Below, in pieces: positions 1-9,107 of a stretch of DNA of 64,000 bases. The notes under the pieces were generated by a model. That model did not search any database, had not been told where the DNA came from, and was given only the letters and a program-made list of their open reading frames with translations. Each line of letters starts with the position of its first letter. Within the stretch, counting starts at the first letter, position 1. The position numbers and the translations under genes are program-made. Source of the stretch: Novosphingobium naphthalenivorans NBRC 102051 (GTDB taxonomy: Bacteria > Pseudomonadota > Alphaproteobacteria > Sphingomonadales > Sphingomonadaceae); assembly GCF_001590985.1 (NCBI RefSeq), contig NZ_BCTX01000009.1, positions 1 to 64,000 of the forward strand, in the 5' to 3' direction.

Positions 1-285
1 GCCGGTCACGACGAGCCGGTCCGGCGGCAGCGCGGCGATCGCCTGCGCCACGTCCTCTTCGTCCCGCATGAGCTGGTTGGCCTTGCGCTCGAAGGCGGTT
101 TCGTCGCGGTGCGGGCGATTGTCGCCTTCGAAGCGCCAGGTGTAGGCGGTGTCGCACCACTGGCAGGCCAGATTGCAGCGCGAGAGGCGCACGAAAGTGC
201 TCGGCCGCCCGATCGAGGGGCCTTCGCCTTGCAGCGAGGCGAACAGTTCCGGTTCGCCCGGCGTGGTGGTGGCCAAAGTCAGCAT
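1..285 (-). CDS. queE: 7-carboxy-7-deazaguanine synthase QueE, 5' part only
   Basis: Radical SAM enzyme of the queuosine/7-deazapurine pathway, which rearranges 6-carboxytetrahydropterin to 7-carboxy-7-deazaguanine. Only the first 95 codons lie in the window; the reading frame runs off the left edge. Seen: the N-terminus contains [17 protein letters not shown], the family's substrate-loop region, then [15 protein letters not shown]. Its CxxxCxxC cysteines C37, C41 and C44 would bind the 4Fe-4S cluster. The visible end reads VVTG, just where the next conserved GGEP motif of QueE would follow. The start is an ATG with no obvious Shine-Dalgarno. The enzyme is cytosolic. Upstream is a non-coding stretch and then valS on the same strand. 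Confidence 0.9.
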   Translation of the reverse strand, partial: MLTLATTTPGEPELFASLQGEGPSIGRPSTFVRLSRCNLACQWCDTAYTWRFEGDNRPHRDETAFERKANQLMRDEEDVAQAIAALPPDRLVVTG

Positions 286-761
286 GAGAGAGTGGGAGTC
301 ACAAGGTTACAGGTCAGGTTGACACGGTTTACACAGTCCAGAGCGAAGCCAATGTGTCACCTTGCGCCGGACTGTCACCTTGTGCGGAAGAGGCAGGGTG
401 AAGGCGGGGCAGGGCGGACATGCCGGGACAGTGGCAGAAGGTGCGCGGGTAGGAAAATGAAATCGCGGGTGAGGCGCTGTAAACCGTCCGCCCTTGATAG
501 GCGCAGTTGGAAGGGGGTGATGGAGCGTCGCGCCCGGACTTCACCCCCACCCAACTCCGGCCAGGCAGACAAGCTGCCAAGCCTGCGTATCCCTCCCCCA
601 TCAAGGGGGAGGAGGCCGTCTCCAAATCCTCCCTGTCGCGAAGCGATGGGGAGGGGGACCGCCCGCGAAGCGGGTGGTGGAGGGGTAGCATGCCCCTCCG
701 TCAGCGACTGCGTCGCTGCCCCCTCCCCATTTTGCCATGCAAAACAGGGAGGATTGTGTGA
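286..761. other. Non-coding stretch between queE and valS
   Basis: No convincing gene is seen in these 476 bases; the open frames that cross it have no recognisable domains or codon pattern. The part nearest queE (about 295-380) has several TGACA/TGTCA-type motifs in both orientations and would hold the queE promoter. A simple hairpin with 8-bp arms CCTCCCCC/GGGGGAGG and a 5-nt loop sits at 592-612. A larger multi-stem element follows at 625-755 (separate entry), directly downstream of the valS stop. Confidence 0.7.
625..755. repeat. 131-nt cloverleaf-like nested palindromic element
   Basis: Read directly from the sequence, almost every base belongs to a stem. The outer stem is 11 bp (625-635 with 745-755, AATCCTCCCTG/CAGGGAGGATT). 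Inside it are a small TCGC-GAA-GCGA arm (636-646), a 12-bp second stem (646-657 with 719-730, ATGGGGAGGGGG/CCCCCTCCCCAT) and a TTTTGC-CAT-GCAAAA arm (730-744). The second stem encloses three hairpins: 658-678 (9-bp stem, GAA triloop), 679-699 (GGAGGGG/CCCCTCC) and 702-718 (CAGCGA/TCGCTG). It ends 6 bp after the valS stop codon. It is most likely a dispersed REP-type intergenic element of this genome; a 3' mRNA stabiliser or terminator role for valS is possible. Confidence 0.75.
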
Positions 762-3464
762 TTACCCCAGCCGCTGGAGTGCCGCCGCCAGCCGCTCCGC
801 TTCCGCCGCGTGGTGGGCGTGGTCGGCCTTGGCCTTCTCGACCGCTTCGGGCTTGGCCTTCTCGACGAACTTGGGGTTCGACAACCGGCCTTCGAGCGAC
901 TTGGCTTCCTTCTGCGAGGCCGCCAGCGCCTTTTCGAGGCGGGCTTTTTCGGCGGCGATGTCGATCACGCCTTCGAGCGGGATCGTCAGCATCGCATCGC
1001 CCGCGCCGACCTGCATGGCCGCGCCGGCGGGCGCCGCTTCGAAATGGATCGCATCGAGGCGGGCGAGGCGGTCGACCGCGGTGCCGTTGCGCCCGATGAT
1101 CGCCTTGGTGGCGTCCGAGGGATCGGCCAGATAGGCCGTCAGCCGCGCACCCGGCGCGATGCCGAGTTCGGCCTTGGCGGCGCGCAAGTTGCCGATCAGC
1201 GCGATCAGCCATTCGACCTCGCGCTTGGCATCGGCATCCACGGTAGCTTCAGGGGCAGGCCACTTCGCCACGATCAGCTCGCCGTCGCGATCGCCCATCT
1301 TGCTCCACAGCTCTTCGGTGACGAAGGGCATGAAGGGGTGGAGCATGACGAGGATCTGGTCGAGCACCCAGCCGGCGACGGCCTTGGTTTCCCCCCCCAA
1401 ATCCGGATCGTCGAAATTGCCCTTCACCAGTTCGATGTACCAGTCGCAGAACTGGTCCCAGACGAAGTGATAGACAGAGTTCGCCGCCGCATCGAAGCGC
1501 AAGTCGGCCATGGCCTTGTCGAGTTCGGCTTGGCATTCGACGACTTCGCCGATGATCCACTTGTTGACCGCGCTGGTGGCGGCAGGCGCGGCGACCGAAG
1601 TGCTCGCGCCGATACCGTTGGACTGGCAGAAGCGGGCGGCGTTCCACAGCTTGGTGGCGAAGTTGCGGTAGCCCTCGACGCGCTTCTCATCCATCTTCAC
1701 GTCGCGGCCCTGGCTTTCCATGGCGGCCATGAAGAAGCGCAGCGCATCGGCGCCGTACTGGTCGATGAGGCCCAGCGGATCGACGACGTTGCCCTTGGAC
1801 TTGGACATCTTCGCCCCGTCCGCCGCGCGCACGAGGCCGTGGAGGTAGAGCCGTTTCCACGGCACTTCCTTCATGAAGTGCAGCCCCTGCATCGCCATGC
1901 GGGCATCCCAGAAGAACAGGATGTCGAAGCCGGAGATCAGCAGGTCGTTGGGGTAGTGGCGCTTGAGCAGCTCGGTATCGTCCGGCCAGCCGAGCGTGGC
2001 GAAAGGCCAGAGCGCGGAGGAGAACCAGGTGTCGAGGACATCCTCGTCGCGTGTGAGCGGCTTGTTGCCGGCAAGGGCTTGCGCCTCTTCCTCGGTCTCG
2101 GCGACGAAGACTTCGCCATCTTCTGCATACCAAGCCGGAATCCGATGTCCCCACCAGAGCTGGCGGCTCACACACCACGGCTGGATGTTCTCCATCCAGT
2201 TGAAGAAGGTCTTCTCCCACGTCTTCGGCACGATCTCGATCGCGCCCGACCGTACTGCCTCGATCGGCGCCCCGGCGAGCTTTTCGGCATCGACGTACCA
2301 CTGGTCGGTCAGCCAGGGTTCGATCACCACGCCGCCGCGGTCGCCGTAAGGCGTCTGGATCGTGCGCGGCTCGGCGTCGTGCTCGATCTCGTTGCCTTCC
2401 TTGTCCTTGGTGACATGGGGGATGAGGAAGCCCAGGTCCTTCATCTCGGCGACGATCTGCTCGCGCGCCTCGAAACGGTCGAGCCCGAGGAACTGTTCGG
2501 GCACGAGGCCGTCCGCCGTCTGGCAGACATGCGCTTCGGCATCGAGCATGTTGAGCATCTCGGCGGGCTTGAACCCGGCGCGCTTGCCCACCTCGAAGTC
2601 GTTGAAGTCATGCCCCGGGGTGATCTTCACCGCGCCCGAGCCCAGTTCCGGATCGGCGTGCTCGTCCGCCACGATGGGGATCTCGCGGCCGGTGATCGGC
2701 AGGATCACCGTGGCCCCGCGCTCCAGCAGCGGCTTGTAGCGCGCGTCTTCCGGGTTCACGGCGACTGCCATGTCGGCCAGCATCGTTTCCGGACGCGTGG
2801 TGGCCACGGTGATGAAGCCCGAGCCGTCCGAGAGCGGGTACTTGAAGTGCCAGAACGACCCCTTGATCTCGCGGGTTTCCACTTCAAGGTCGCTGATTGC
2901 GGTCTTGAGCTTGGGGTCCCAGTTGACCAGCCGCTTGTCGCGGTAGATCAGGCCCTGATTGTAGAGGTCGACGAAGACTTTCACCACCGCCTTGGTGAAG
3001 TGCGGGTCCATGGTGAACTGCTCGCGGCTCCAGTCCATCGAGCAGCCGAGGCGCCGCAGCTGGCCGGTGATGGTGCCGCCGCTCTCGTGCTTCCACTCCC
3101 AGACTTTGTCGATGAACTGCTCGCGCGTGTAATTGGTGCGCTTGTCCTGCTTCGCCTCCATCTGGCGTTCGACCACCATCTGCGTGGCAATGCCCGCATG
3201 GTCGGTGCCGACCACCCACAGCGCATCCTTGCCGCGCAGGCGCTCGTAGCGGATGACGATATCCTGCAGCGTGTTGTCCAGCGCGTGGCCGATGTGCAGG
3301 CTGCCCGTCACGTTCGGCGGCGGGTTTACGATGGTGAAGGGCTGCGCGTCCGGGCGTTCCGGGTGGAACAGGCCGTTGTTCTCCCAGTGGGCGTACCACT
3401 TCGCCTCGATGTGGGCGGGGTCGAAAGTCTTGTCCAGAGCGGTTTCAGGTGCGGTTTCTGTCAT
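762..3464 (-). CDS. valS: Valine--tRNA ligase
   Basis: Class Ia aminoacyl-tRNA synthetase that charges tRNA-Val and edits mischarged Thr; cytosolic. The 900-residue length is normal for bacterial ValRS. Seen: [15 protein letters not shown] with the HIGH motif at residues 57-60, and a KMSKS motif at 552-556 within [12 protein letters not shown]. The Rossmann core carries a CP1 editing insertion, followed by the anticodon-binding helical domain. The C-terminal ~60 residues are a charged coiled-coil ([19 protein letters not shown] region), which is the tRNA-binding arm. It starts with ATG and is divergent from the mla operon, so the 150-bp gap at 3465-3616 holds both promoters. Nothing is unusual in the coding sequence. 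Confidence 0.98.
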   Translation of the reverse strand: MTETAPETALDKTFDPAHIEAKWYAHWENNGLFHPERPDAQPFTIVNPPPNVTGSLHIGHALDNTLQDIVIRYERLRGKDALWVVGTDHAGIATQMVVERQMEAKQDKRTNYTREQFIDKVWEWKHESGGTITGQLRRLGCSMDWSREQFTMDPHFTKAVVKVFVDLYNQGLIYRDKRLVNWDPKLKTAISDLEVETREIKGSFWHFKYPLSDGSGFITVATTRPETMLADMAVAVNPEDARYKPLLERGATVILPITGREIPIVADEHADPELGSGAVKITPGHDFNDFEVGKRAGFKPAEMLNMLDAEAHVCQTADGLVPEQFLGLDRFEAREQIVAEMKDLGFLIPHVTKDKEGNEIEHDAEPRTIQTPYGDRGGVVIEPWLTDQWYVDAEKLAGAPIEAVRSGAIEIVPKTWEKTFFNWMENIQPWCVSRQLWWGHRIPAWYAEDGEVFVAETEEEAQALAGNKPLTRDEDVLDTWFSSALWPFATLGWPDDTELLKRHYPNDLLISGFDILFFWDARMAMQGLHFMKEVPWKRLYLHGLVRAADGAKMSKSKGNVVDPLGLIDQYGADALRFFMAAMESQGRDVKMDEKRVEGYRNFATKLWNAARFCQSNGIGASTSVAAPAATSAVNKWIIGEVVECQAELDKAMADLRFDAAANSVYHFVWDQFCDWYIELVKGNFDDPDLGGETKAVAGWVLDQILVMLHPFMPFVTEELWSKMGDRDGELIVAKWPAPEATVDADAKREVEWLIALIGNLRAAKAELGIAPGARLTAYLADPSDATKAIIGRNGTAVDRLARLDAIHFEAAPAGAAMQVGAGDAMLTIPLEGVIDIAAEKARLEKALAASQKEAKSLEGRLSNPKFVEKAKPEAVEKAKADHAHHAAEAERLAAALQRLG

Positions 3465-3616
3465 GGCGCGGGCGCTTTGCCAGCGGGCGGGTTTACGCGC
3501 AAGGCGCGATTGCCACGGTTTCGCCGCAAGTGCGTGCCATCAAAAGCCCCGTCACAACTCGTCGCAGCCGTGGAACCACTTGCCGGTCCACGCTTTTTCC
3601 CCCAATACGAGCCGAG

Positions 3617-4732
3617 ATGCGGGAATACGCGGAATTTACCCTGTCGGAAAGCGACGATGGCGGCGTCCCGACTCTGGCGCTGAAAGGGCCCCTGCGCGTC
3701 TATTCGCTGGGCGACCTGGATGCCCGGCTGGCGGCGCTTGACGGCCATTTCCAGCGGATCGACCTGTCCGGCGTTACCGATATCGACACCACCGGGGCCT
3801 GGCTCGTGGCGAACTACGCGCGCGAGCATGGGCTTGAGACGACGGGCGAAAGCGAACAGGCGCGGCGTCTGTTCGCGGCCATCGGCAGCCTGGGCGAGCA
3901 GGAGGCCGCGCCGGAACCGCGCCCCTCGCTGCTGATCCGCACGCTGGGCGATGTCGGCGACGTGGTGATCGGCTGGGGCCATGGCTTCGTGAAGTCGGTC
4001 TCGTTCCTGGGCGAGATGATCAGCGCCATGTTCACGGCGCTGCGCCATCCCTCGCGCCTGCGCGGCACGGCGCTGGTCCACCACATGCAGTACGTGGGGA
4101 TCAACTCGCTGTGGATCATCGGGCTGATGAGCTTCCTCATCGGCATCGTGATCGCACAGCAGGGCGCTGTGCAGCTCGAACAGTTCGGGGCGGAGATCTA
4201 CACGATCAACCTGACCGGGCGCCTCTCGATGCGCGAACTGGGCATCCTGATGACCTCGATCATGGTCGCGGGCCGGTCCGGTTCGGCTTTCGCCGCGCAG
4301 ATCGGCACGATGAAGCTGACCGAGGAAGTGGATGCGATGCGCACGATCGGCGTTTCGCCGATGGAAGCGCTGGTGGTGCCGCGGGTGCTGGCCTCGATGA
4401 TCATGATGCCGCTGCTCGGCTTCTATTCGGCCGTGCTCTCGATCATCGGCGGCGCCTTCATCTCGAACTTCGCGCTCGACATCCCGTTCTGGACTTTCCT
4501 GCAGCGCACGCAGGAAGTGGTGCCGATCACCGACGTGTGGATCGGCATTATCAAGGCCCCGGTCTTCGCGCTGATCGTGGCCCTGCTCGGCTGCTATCAG
4601 GGGATGCAGGTGACGTCCAACGCCGAGGAAGTCGGCACCCGCACCACGCAGGCGGTGGTCACGGCGATCTTCACGGTGATCGTGCTCGACGCGTTCTTCG
4701 CCATCTTCTTTACGGAGATCGGCTGGAAATGA
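3617..4732 (+). CDS. mlaE: Phospholipid ABC transporter permease MlaE with fused STAS domain
   Basis: Inner-membrane permease of the Mla/MCE system that maintains outer-membrane lipid asymmetry. The first ~100 residues form a STAS domain (core IDLSGVTDIDTTGAWLV), equivalent to the separate MlaB of enterobacteria. Residues ~120-371 are the MlaE domain, with SFLIGIVIAQQGAVQLEQFG, the conserved RELGILMTSIMVAGRSGSAF helix and the EVDAMRTIGVSPMEALVVPR loop, with about five membrane segments. The frame is open further upstream to 3449, but the ATG at 3617 is chosen because the STAS fold begins there. Its stop overlaps the mlaF start (ATGA), so the two are translationally coupled. Confidence 0.93.
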   Translation: MREYAEFTLSESDDGGVPTLALKGPLRVYSLGDLDARLAALDGHFQRIDLSGVTDIDTTGAWLVANYAREHGLETTGESEQARRLFAAIGSLGEQEAAPEPRPSLLIRTLGDVGDVVIGWGHGFVKSVSFLGEMISAMFTALRHPSRLRGTALVHHMQYVGINSLWIIGLMSFLIGIVIAQQGAVQLEQFGAEIYTINLTGRLSMRELGILMTSIMVAGRSGSAFAAQIGTMKLTEEVDAMRTIGVSPMEALVVPRVLASMIMMPLLGFYSAVLSIIGGAFISNFALDIPFWTFLQRTQEVVPITDVWIGIIKAPVFALIVALLGCYQGMQVTSNAEEVGTRTTQAVVTAIFTVIVLDAFFAIFFTEIGWK

Positions 4733-5616
4733 CCGATCTGTCGGGCGATTACGAAGGCGAATATCCGATCGTGGTCGAAGGCCTGCGCAATGCCTTCGGC
4801 GAGCATGTCATTCACGAGAACCTCTCGCTCAGGGTGCGCAAGGGGGAAGTGCTGGGCGTGGTCGGCGGATCGGGCACCGGCAAGTCGGTGCTGATGCGTT
4901 CGATCATCGGGCTGCAGCACCCCAGCGCCGGCCACATCGAAGTGCTCGGCCGCGACATGACCCAGCCGCGCGACGATGGCGGCATCGATATCCGTTCGCG
5001 CTGGGGCGTGCTGTTCCAGGGCGGCGCGCTGTTTTCCACGCTGACCGTCGGCGAGAACGTCGAAGTGCCGCTCAAGCAGTTCTATCCCGAGATTTCGGGC
5101 CATCTGCGCAGCGAGATCGCGCGCTTCAAGGTGCGTCTGTCCGGCCTGCCGGAGGAGGCGGCGTTCAAGTATCCCAGCGAGCTTTCGGGCGGTATGCGCA
5201 AGCGCGCCGGGCTGGCGCGCGCGCTGGCGCTCGATCCGGAACTGCTGTTCCTCGACGAGCCGACCGCCGGCCTCGATCCGATCGGTGCGGCTGCGTTCGA
5301 CAGCCTGACGCGCGCGCTCAAGGAAACGCTGGGGCTTACCGTGTTCCTGATTACCCACGATCTGGATACGCTCTATGCGATCTGCGACCGGGTGGCGGTG
5401 ATCGCAGACCGGCAGGTGATCGCGGTCGGCACGATCCCGGAACTGTTGGCGCTCGATCACCCGTGGATTCAGGAATACTTCAACGGCCCGCGCGGCCGGG
5501 CGGCGCTGGCGGCCAAGGGCGATCCCGAAGTGGAAAGCGCGATGGCCGGTACAGGCATAGAGAGCACAGGGCTGGACAGCACTGGCATGGACAGCATGGG
5601 CAAGACGGGGGCATAG
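4729..5616 (+). CDS. mlaF: Phospholipid ABC transporter ATP-binding protein MlaF
   Basis: ATPase subunit that drives the MlaE permease at the cytoplasmic face of the inner membrane. Seen: Walker A GGSGTGKS at residues 46-53, a Q-loop (VLFQGGALFSTLTV), signature LSGGMRKRAGLARAL, Walker B LLFLDEPTAGLDP and the H-loop LITHDLD. The start ATG overlaps the mlaE stop by four bases. The C-terminal ~25 residues after the ATPase core are a low-complexity Gly/Ser/Thr tail with repeated TG-S units, not part of the fold and probably disordered. The product is 295 residues. mlaD follows 10 bp downstream. Confidence 0.93.
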   Translation: MTDLSGDYEGEYPIVVEGLRNAFGEHVIHENLSLRVRKGEVLGVVGGSGTGKSVLMRSIIGLQHPSAGHIEVLGRDMTQPRDDGGIDIRSRWGVLFQGGALFSTLTVGENVEVPLKQFYPEISGHLRSEIARFKVRLSGLPEEAAFKYPSELSGGMRKRAGLARALALDPELLFLDEPTAGLDPIGAAAFDSLTRALKETLGLTVFLITHDLDTLYAICDRVAVIADRQVIAVGTIPELLALDHPWIQEYFNGPRGRAALAAKGDPEVESAMAGTGIESTGLDSTGMDSMGKTGA

Positions 5617-5626
5617 GGCTTAGGGC

Positions 5627-6565
5627 ATGGAAACACGGGCCAATCACGTCTGGGTAGGAACCGTCACGCTGGTGCTGCTGGCGGCGCTGGCGGCCTTTGT
5701 CCTGTGGCTCGCGCGTCTGAACGAAGGCGCGCAGAACGAATACGACATCTTCTTCAAGCAATCGGTCGACGGGCTCGCGAAGGGTTCGGAAGTCGCTTAT
5801 TCCGGTGTGCGCGTCGGCCAGGTGAAAGAGATCGAGCTGTGGCGCAAGGATCCCAGCTTCGTGCGCGTGCGGATCAAGGTGGATGAGAAAGTGCCGATCA
5901 CCATCGGCACTTCCGCGACGATCCAGGGCAGCTTCACCGGCGTATCCGACATCCAGCTTGAAGGCGCCAAGAAGGGCGCGCCGCTGCTCACCCAGTCCGG
6001 GCCGGAAGGCGTGCCGGTCATTCCCACCAGCCGCGGCGGGCTCAGCGAAGTGCTGGCCAATGCCCCGCTGCTGATGGAGCGTCTGGCGACGCTGACCGAG
6101 AATCTCAACCTGCTGCTGTCCGACGATAACCGCAAGGCGATCGGCGGCATCCTCAAGAACACCGACAAGATGACGCGCGATCTTGCCAAGGCCACGCCCG
6201 AAGTGCGCAAGACGCTGGTGGAACTGCAGGGCACGCTGGATCAGGCGACGCAGACGCTCGCCTCGTTCCAGGGGGTGGCGGACAAGGCCGACGACCTGCT
6301 GGGCAGCGAGGGCAATTCGCTGGCCGAGCAGCTGCGCAAGACGCTGGCCTCGGCGCAGAAGTCGATGGATCAGCTCAACAAGACCATGGAGCACGCGCAG
6401 CCCGCGCTCGATCAGGTCTCGCAAAGCACGCTGCCCGCTGCCGAAGCGGCGATCCGTGACTTGCGCGCCACCAGCAAGGCGCTGCGCAACGTGACCGAGA
6501 AGATCGACGAGCAGGGTGCCGGCGCCCTGATCAAGGGGCAGACGCTGCCCGACTACAAACCGTGA
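5627..6565 (+). CDS. mlaD: MlaD-family MCE-domain lipid-binding protein
   Basis: Periplasmic substrate-binding component of the Mla ABC transporter, anchored in the inner membrane. Residues ~9-27 form the membrane anchor (TVTLVLLAALAAFVLWLA). An MCE domain follows (~40-115), with the typical VDGLAKGSEVAYSGVRVGQV and SATIQGSFTGVSDIQLEG strands. The remainder is a long, mostly helical region rich in Asp/Lys/Gln and probably coiled, as in alphaproteobacterial homologues, which are longer than the 183-residue E. coli MlaD. Third gene of the operon; it ends within the overlapping start of the lipoprotein gene. Confidence 0.92.
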   Translation: METRANHVWVGTVTLVLLAALAAFVLWLARLNEGAQNEYDIFFKQSVDGLAKGSEVAYSGVRVGQVKEIELWRKDPSFVRVRIKVDEKVPITIGTSATIQGSFTGVSDIQLEGAKKGAPLLTQSGPEGVPVIPTSRGGLSEVLANAPLLMERLATLTENLNLLLSDDNRKAIGGILKNTDKMTRDLAKATPEVRKTLVELQGTLDQATQTLASFQGVADKADDLLGSEGNSLAEQLRKTLASAQKSMDQLNKTMEHAQPALDQVSQSTLPAAEAAIRDLRATSKALRNVTEKIDEQGAGALIKGQTLPDYKP

Positions 6566-7200
6566 ATGGGGCGATGATGGGAAAAGCGATGAAGCCTGCG
6601 GCAGCACCCGGTATCCTCAAGGGCGCCCTGTTCGCCGTGTCGTGCCTGGCCCTGTCGGGGTGCATCAGTCTCGGCAGCAAGGCGCCGGACCTGCTGTTCC
6701 GCCTGACGCCGGAGAAGACGGCGCCGACAGGGGCGACAGCCAGCGGCAAGCTGAGCAATGCGATCGTGGTGTTCGATCCGGAGACCGACCGCAGCCTCGA
6801 TGTGCTGCGCATTCCGGTGCGGGTGGATGCGTCGAACCTGGCCTATCTCAAGAACGCCGCCTGGATCGAGAAGCCGGCGCGTGAATTCCGTTCGCTGCTG
6901 GCGGAGACGATCCGCGCCGAGACCGGCAAGCTGGTGATCGAAGGCGGCGACTTCGAAGTGACCGGCGAGACCTTTGTCCGCGGCCGCCTGCTGGAGATGG
7001 GCTACGACGTGCCGCGCCAGGCGGTGGTCGTGCGCTTCGATGCGGTGCGCAGCGGCGGTCCGGGCAGCGAAATCGTCACCAAGCGCTTCGAAGCGGCGGT
7101 GAACGGTGTGGAGCCCAAGGCCAAGTATGTCGGGCCGGCGCTCAATCAGGCCGCCAACGACGTCGCGCGGCAAGTGGCGGACTGGATCAAGGGCGGGTAG
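6562..7200 (+). CDS. ABC-type transport auxiliary lipoprotein (PqiC/DUF330-like)
   Basis: Predicted lipoprotein of the Mla/MCE transport system. The N-terminus has a signal peptide ending in the lipobox LSGC, with C34 as the lipidated residue. The mature part (ISLGSKAPDLLFRLTPEK...) resembles the auxiliary component encoded at the end of MCE operons (PqiC type), thought to bridge the MCE ring to the outer membrane. The first in-frame start is a GTG at 6562 that overlaps the mlaD TGA; an ATG at 6574 is an alternative. The final helix (ALNQAANDVARQVADWIK) is family-typical. Last gene of the mla operon. Confidence 0.85.
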   Translation: MNGAMMGKAMKPAAAPGILKGALFAVSCLALSGCISLGSKAPDLLFRLTPEKTAPTGATASGKLSNAIVVFDPETDRSLDVLRIPVRVDASNLAYLKNAAWIEKPAREFRSLLAETIRAETGKLVIEGGDFEVTGETFVRGRLLEMGYDVPRQAVVVRFDAVRSGGPGSEIVTKRFEAAVNGVEPKAKYVGPALNQAANDVARQVADWIKGG

Positions 7201-7309
7201 GGGCTTCCGAACAAAGGGCCGCTGCCGGGCCTCTGTCGGGACGTTTCTGCGGCTTGTCGGATGGCCGCAAAGGCGGGGTCGGCGCCGTTCGAGACAGCCC
7301 ACCCCCGGC

Positions 7310-7386
7310 CCCCTCCCGCAAGCGGGAGGGGAGTATCAGAACCACGCAGCAACGGGCGCAATGGCGCCCTCCCGCTTGCGGGAGGG
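7310..7386. repeat. Pair of inverted REP-type hairpins
   Basis: Two palindromes of the same family stand 35 bp apart. The first pairs CCCCTCCCGC (7310-7319) with GCGGGAGGGG (7322-7331). The second pairs CCCTCCCGC (7367-7375) with GCGGGAGGG (7378-7386). They lie just after the last gene of the mla operon and could act as terminator or mRNA 3' stabiliser. The GC-rich core resembles the element after valS, which suggests a dispersed REP family. Confidence 0.7.
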
Positions 7387-7735
7387 TCGCGAGACTTGGT
7401 CTTGCACAGCAAGGCCTAGTCGCAGCGGGGTAGGCTGTCTGTAATGTCGGTGGATTCGGAAAATTTGGCGATATGATGCTTGTCGATTTTTAATCGGCAT
7501 TCGTCGAAAAAATAGAAAAGGCGTCTTTCGGGGTTGCATTGCAATTGTTTGAAGTGACCGAATTCCTCAATATTCGGAATTATGCTGGTCGATTATTTGT
7601 TGCAACAATACAACTATGACGATTTTGTTGCAGGTTGTTTTCGGAATTTTGTTTCCGGGAAATTTTTTCCTCCTGTAAGCGGCGCCTCCCCGCTGCCGGT
7701 CCCGGCGCGGATGATAAGCACAAGCAGGAGTTACC
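7387..7735. other. AT-rich upstream region of the outer-membrane protein gene
   Basis: No gene is seen. The stretch 7440-7670 is clearly richer in A and T than the flanking genes and holds poly-T/poly-A runs and GGAATT/AATTCC motifs, as expected of a strong promoter region. No exact -35/-10 pair can be assigned with confidence. A good ribosome binding site (AGGAG) ends 7 bp before the start codon at 7736. Confidence 0.5.
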
Positions 7736-8293
7736 ATGAAGAAGTTCGCCATCGCGGGCGCCGCTGCCGCGCTGTTCGCCATTCCCGCTGCCGCTAACGC
7801 CGAGGCTTTCTTGCAGGTCGAAACCGGCCTTGATTCGGTGTCGGTGAGCGGCGATTCCGACGAAGGCGTGAACTACGGCATTTCGGCCGGCTACGACCTT
7901 CCGCTTTCGGGCGGCATGTTCGTTGGCATCCAGGGCACTGTTGCCGACAGCACGGTCAAGGAATGTGCGAGCGACATCTTTACTGCCGGGGATCGCCTGT
8001 GCGTCAAGACCGGCCGCGATCTGGCTGCTGTCGTTCGTCTCGGCACCTCGGTCGGTGAGAAGAGCAAGCTCTACGTTCTGGGTGGTTACACCAACGCACG
8101 CATCCGTGCGACTTACACCGATGGCGTGAATTCCGCTTCGGATGGCGCGAACGGTGACGGCTTCCGTCTCGGCGCGGGCTACCAGTACGACCTGAGCGAC
8201 CGTCTCTTCCTGAAGGCTGAATACCGTTACTCGAACTACGAGTCCGACGTCAGCCGCCACAACGCGATCGTCGCGCTCGGCGCCAAGTTCTGA
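7736..8293 (+). CDS. Outer-membrane beta-barrel protein (Opa/OmpA-barrel type)
   Basis: Small outer-membrane barrel of 185 residues. The signal peptide spans residues 1-22 (MKKFAIAGAAAALFAIPAAANA). The mature protein is made of alternating amphipathic strands (VNYGISAGYDLPL, FRLGAGYQYDL, LFLKAEYRYSNYES) and ends in phenylalanine, the usual barrel C-terminal signature recognised by the BAM complex. Two Cys residues in an extracellular loop (KECASDIFTAGDRLCVK) may form a disulfide. Such eight-stranded barrels are common surface proteins of sphingomonads; ligand or adhesion roles are not deducible. It is monocistronic, with a terminator just downstream. Confidence 0.8.
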   Translation: MKKFAIAGAAAALFAIPAAANAEAFLQVETGLDSVSVSGDSDEGVNYGISAGYDLPLSGGMFVGIQGTVADSTVKECASDIFTAGDRLCVKTGRDLAAVVRLGTSVGEKSKLYVLGGYTNARIRATYTDGVNSASDGANGDGFRLGAGYQYDLSDRLFLKAEYRYSNYESDVSRHNAIVALGAKF

Positions 8294-8339
8294 TCTCAAG
8301 AAGGATGGGCGCGGGCATTTCGCCTGCGGCTGTCGGAAG

Positions 8340-8370
8340 GCCCGCTCCGGTTCGTCCGGGGCGGGCTTTT
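8340..8370. terminator. Intrinsic terminator after the OMP gene
   Basis: An 11-bp stem (GCCCGCTCCGG with CCGGGGCGGGC, one G-T pair) has the loop TTCGT and is followed by TTTT on the plus strand. It lies between convergent genes, so its reverse reading may also help to end the Nmad3 operon. Confidence 0.75.
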
Positions 8371-8375
8371 CCGCG

Positions 8376-9107
8376 TCAGGTGCCTTCGATCAGCGCGGCG
8401 ATGCGTTCCAGCCAGCGGCGCGGTTCCTGCGCGCGGCCGATGTCGCAGACGAATTCCTGCCCGCGCCTGGCGGAATCGAGCAGGCCGCCGCGCCGCCAGC
8501 GTTCCGGCTTGTCGTGATACGTGAGGCCCCGCTGCCGCAGCCAGGAGGGCACGCTCCAGAGGTTGAGCGGGCCGCCGGGCACGGTCAGGCGCAGGGCGTC
8601 CGGGGCATGGCGGGCGGTCTTGCCGGGGCCGAACCAGATCGTGTTGTTGGCAGGCCAGTCCCCCTCGCGGTGGGGATGGGGCCGGGGCGGTGCGATCCAG
8701 TGCGCGGAGCGCTCGATGCCGTCCGGTGATCCCATGGCCAGGACCTGCATGTGGCCGAAGATCCGGTGGTGCCGCTCGCCGGTTTCGGGATCGGCGAAGA
8801 GGCCGAAGAACAGGAAGTGGTCGCCGGGGCCGACGCCGTGCTTCGCCAGATGGCCCTGCGCGGCGCCGCATTGGCCGAACCAGCACAACCCGTCCGCGAA
8901 CATCGGATCGTCATGGCACAAGTCCTGGCCGGTGAGCCTGCCGCGCGTGGTCTGCGCCACGAGGCCGGCAAGGCCGCGATCGGCAAAGGTCGTGCGCGAA
9001 CGGTCCCGGGCCGGGATCGGCAGTGAGACCGGCACGCCCTCCACGATGGGCGAAGGTGCGCCGCCTGCGGTGCTGTCGAAACCCTTGCGGCTGAAGACCA
9101 GCTTCAT
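8376..9107 (-). CDS. Nmad3-like (nucleotide modification associated domain 3) protein
   Basis: Protein of 243 residues. The N-terminus MKLVFSRKGFDSTAGGAPSP and the following PVSLPIPARD match what I recall of the Nmad3 family, proposed from genome context (Aravind group) to take part in nucleotide or DNA-base modification; no activity is established. Other notable segments are GLCWFGQCGAAQGHLAKHGVGPGDHFLFFGLF and a His-rich ERHHRIFGHMQ stretch. The start ATG at 9107 overlaps the stop of the preceding ATP12 gene (ATGA), so it is the last gene of a coupled operon; longer upstream frames are therefore rejected. No signal peptide or membrane segment is seen. The assignment is by memory of the N-terminal signature. 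Confidence 0.6.
   Translation of the reverse strand: MKLVFSRKGFDSTAGGAPSPIVEGVPVSLPIPARDRSRTTFADRGLAGLVAQTTRGRLTGQDLCHDDPMFADGLCWFGQCGAAQGHLAKHGVGPGDHFLFFGLFADPETGERHHRIFGHMQVLAMGSPDGIERSAHWIAPPRPHPHREGDWPANNTIWFGPGKTARHAPDALRLTVPGGPLNLWSVPSWLRQRGLTYHDKPERWRRGGLLDSARRGQEFVCDIGRAQEPRRWLERIAALIEGT

Noticed and set aside
810..3683. A 957-codon plus-strand open frame antisense to valS
   Set aside because: It mirrors the synthetase codons in a GC-rich genome, is rich in R/G/A/D repeats with no domain, and the opposite strand is clearly valS.
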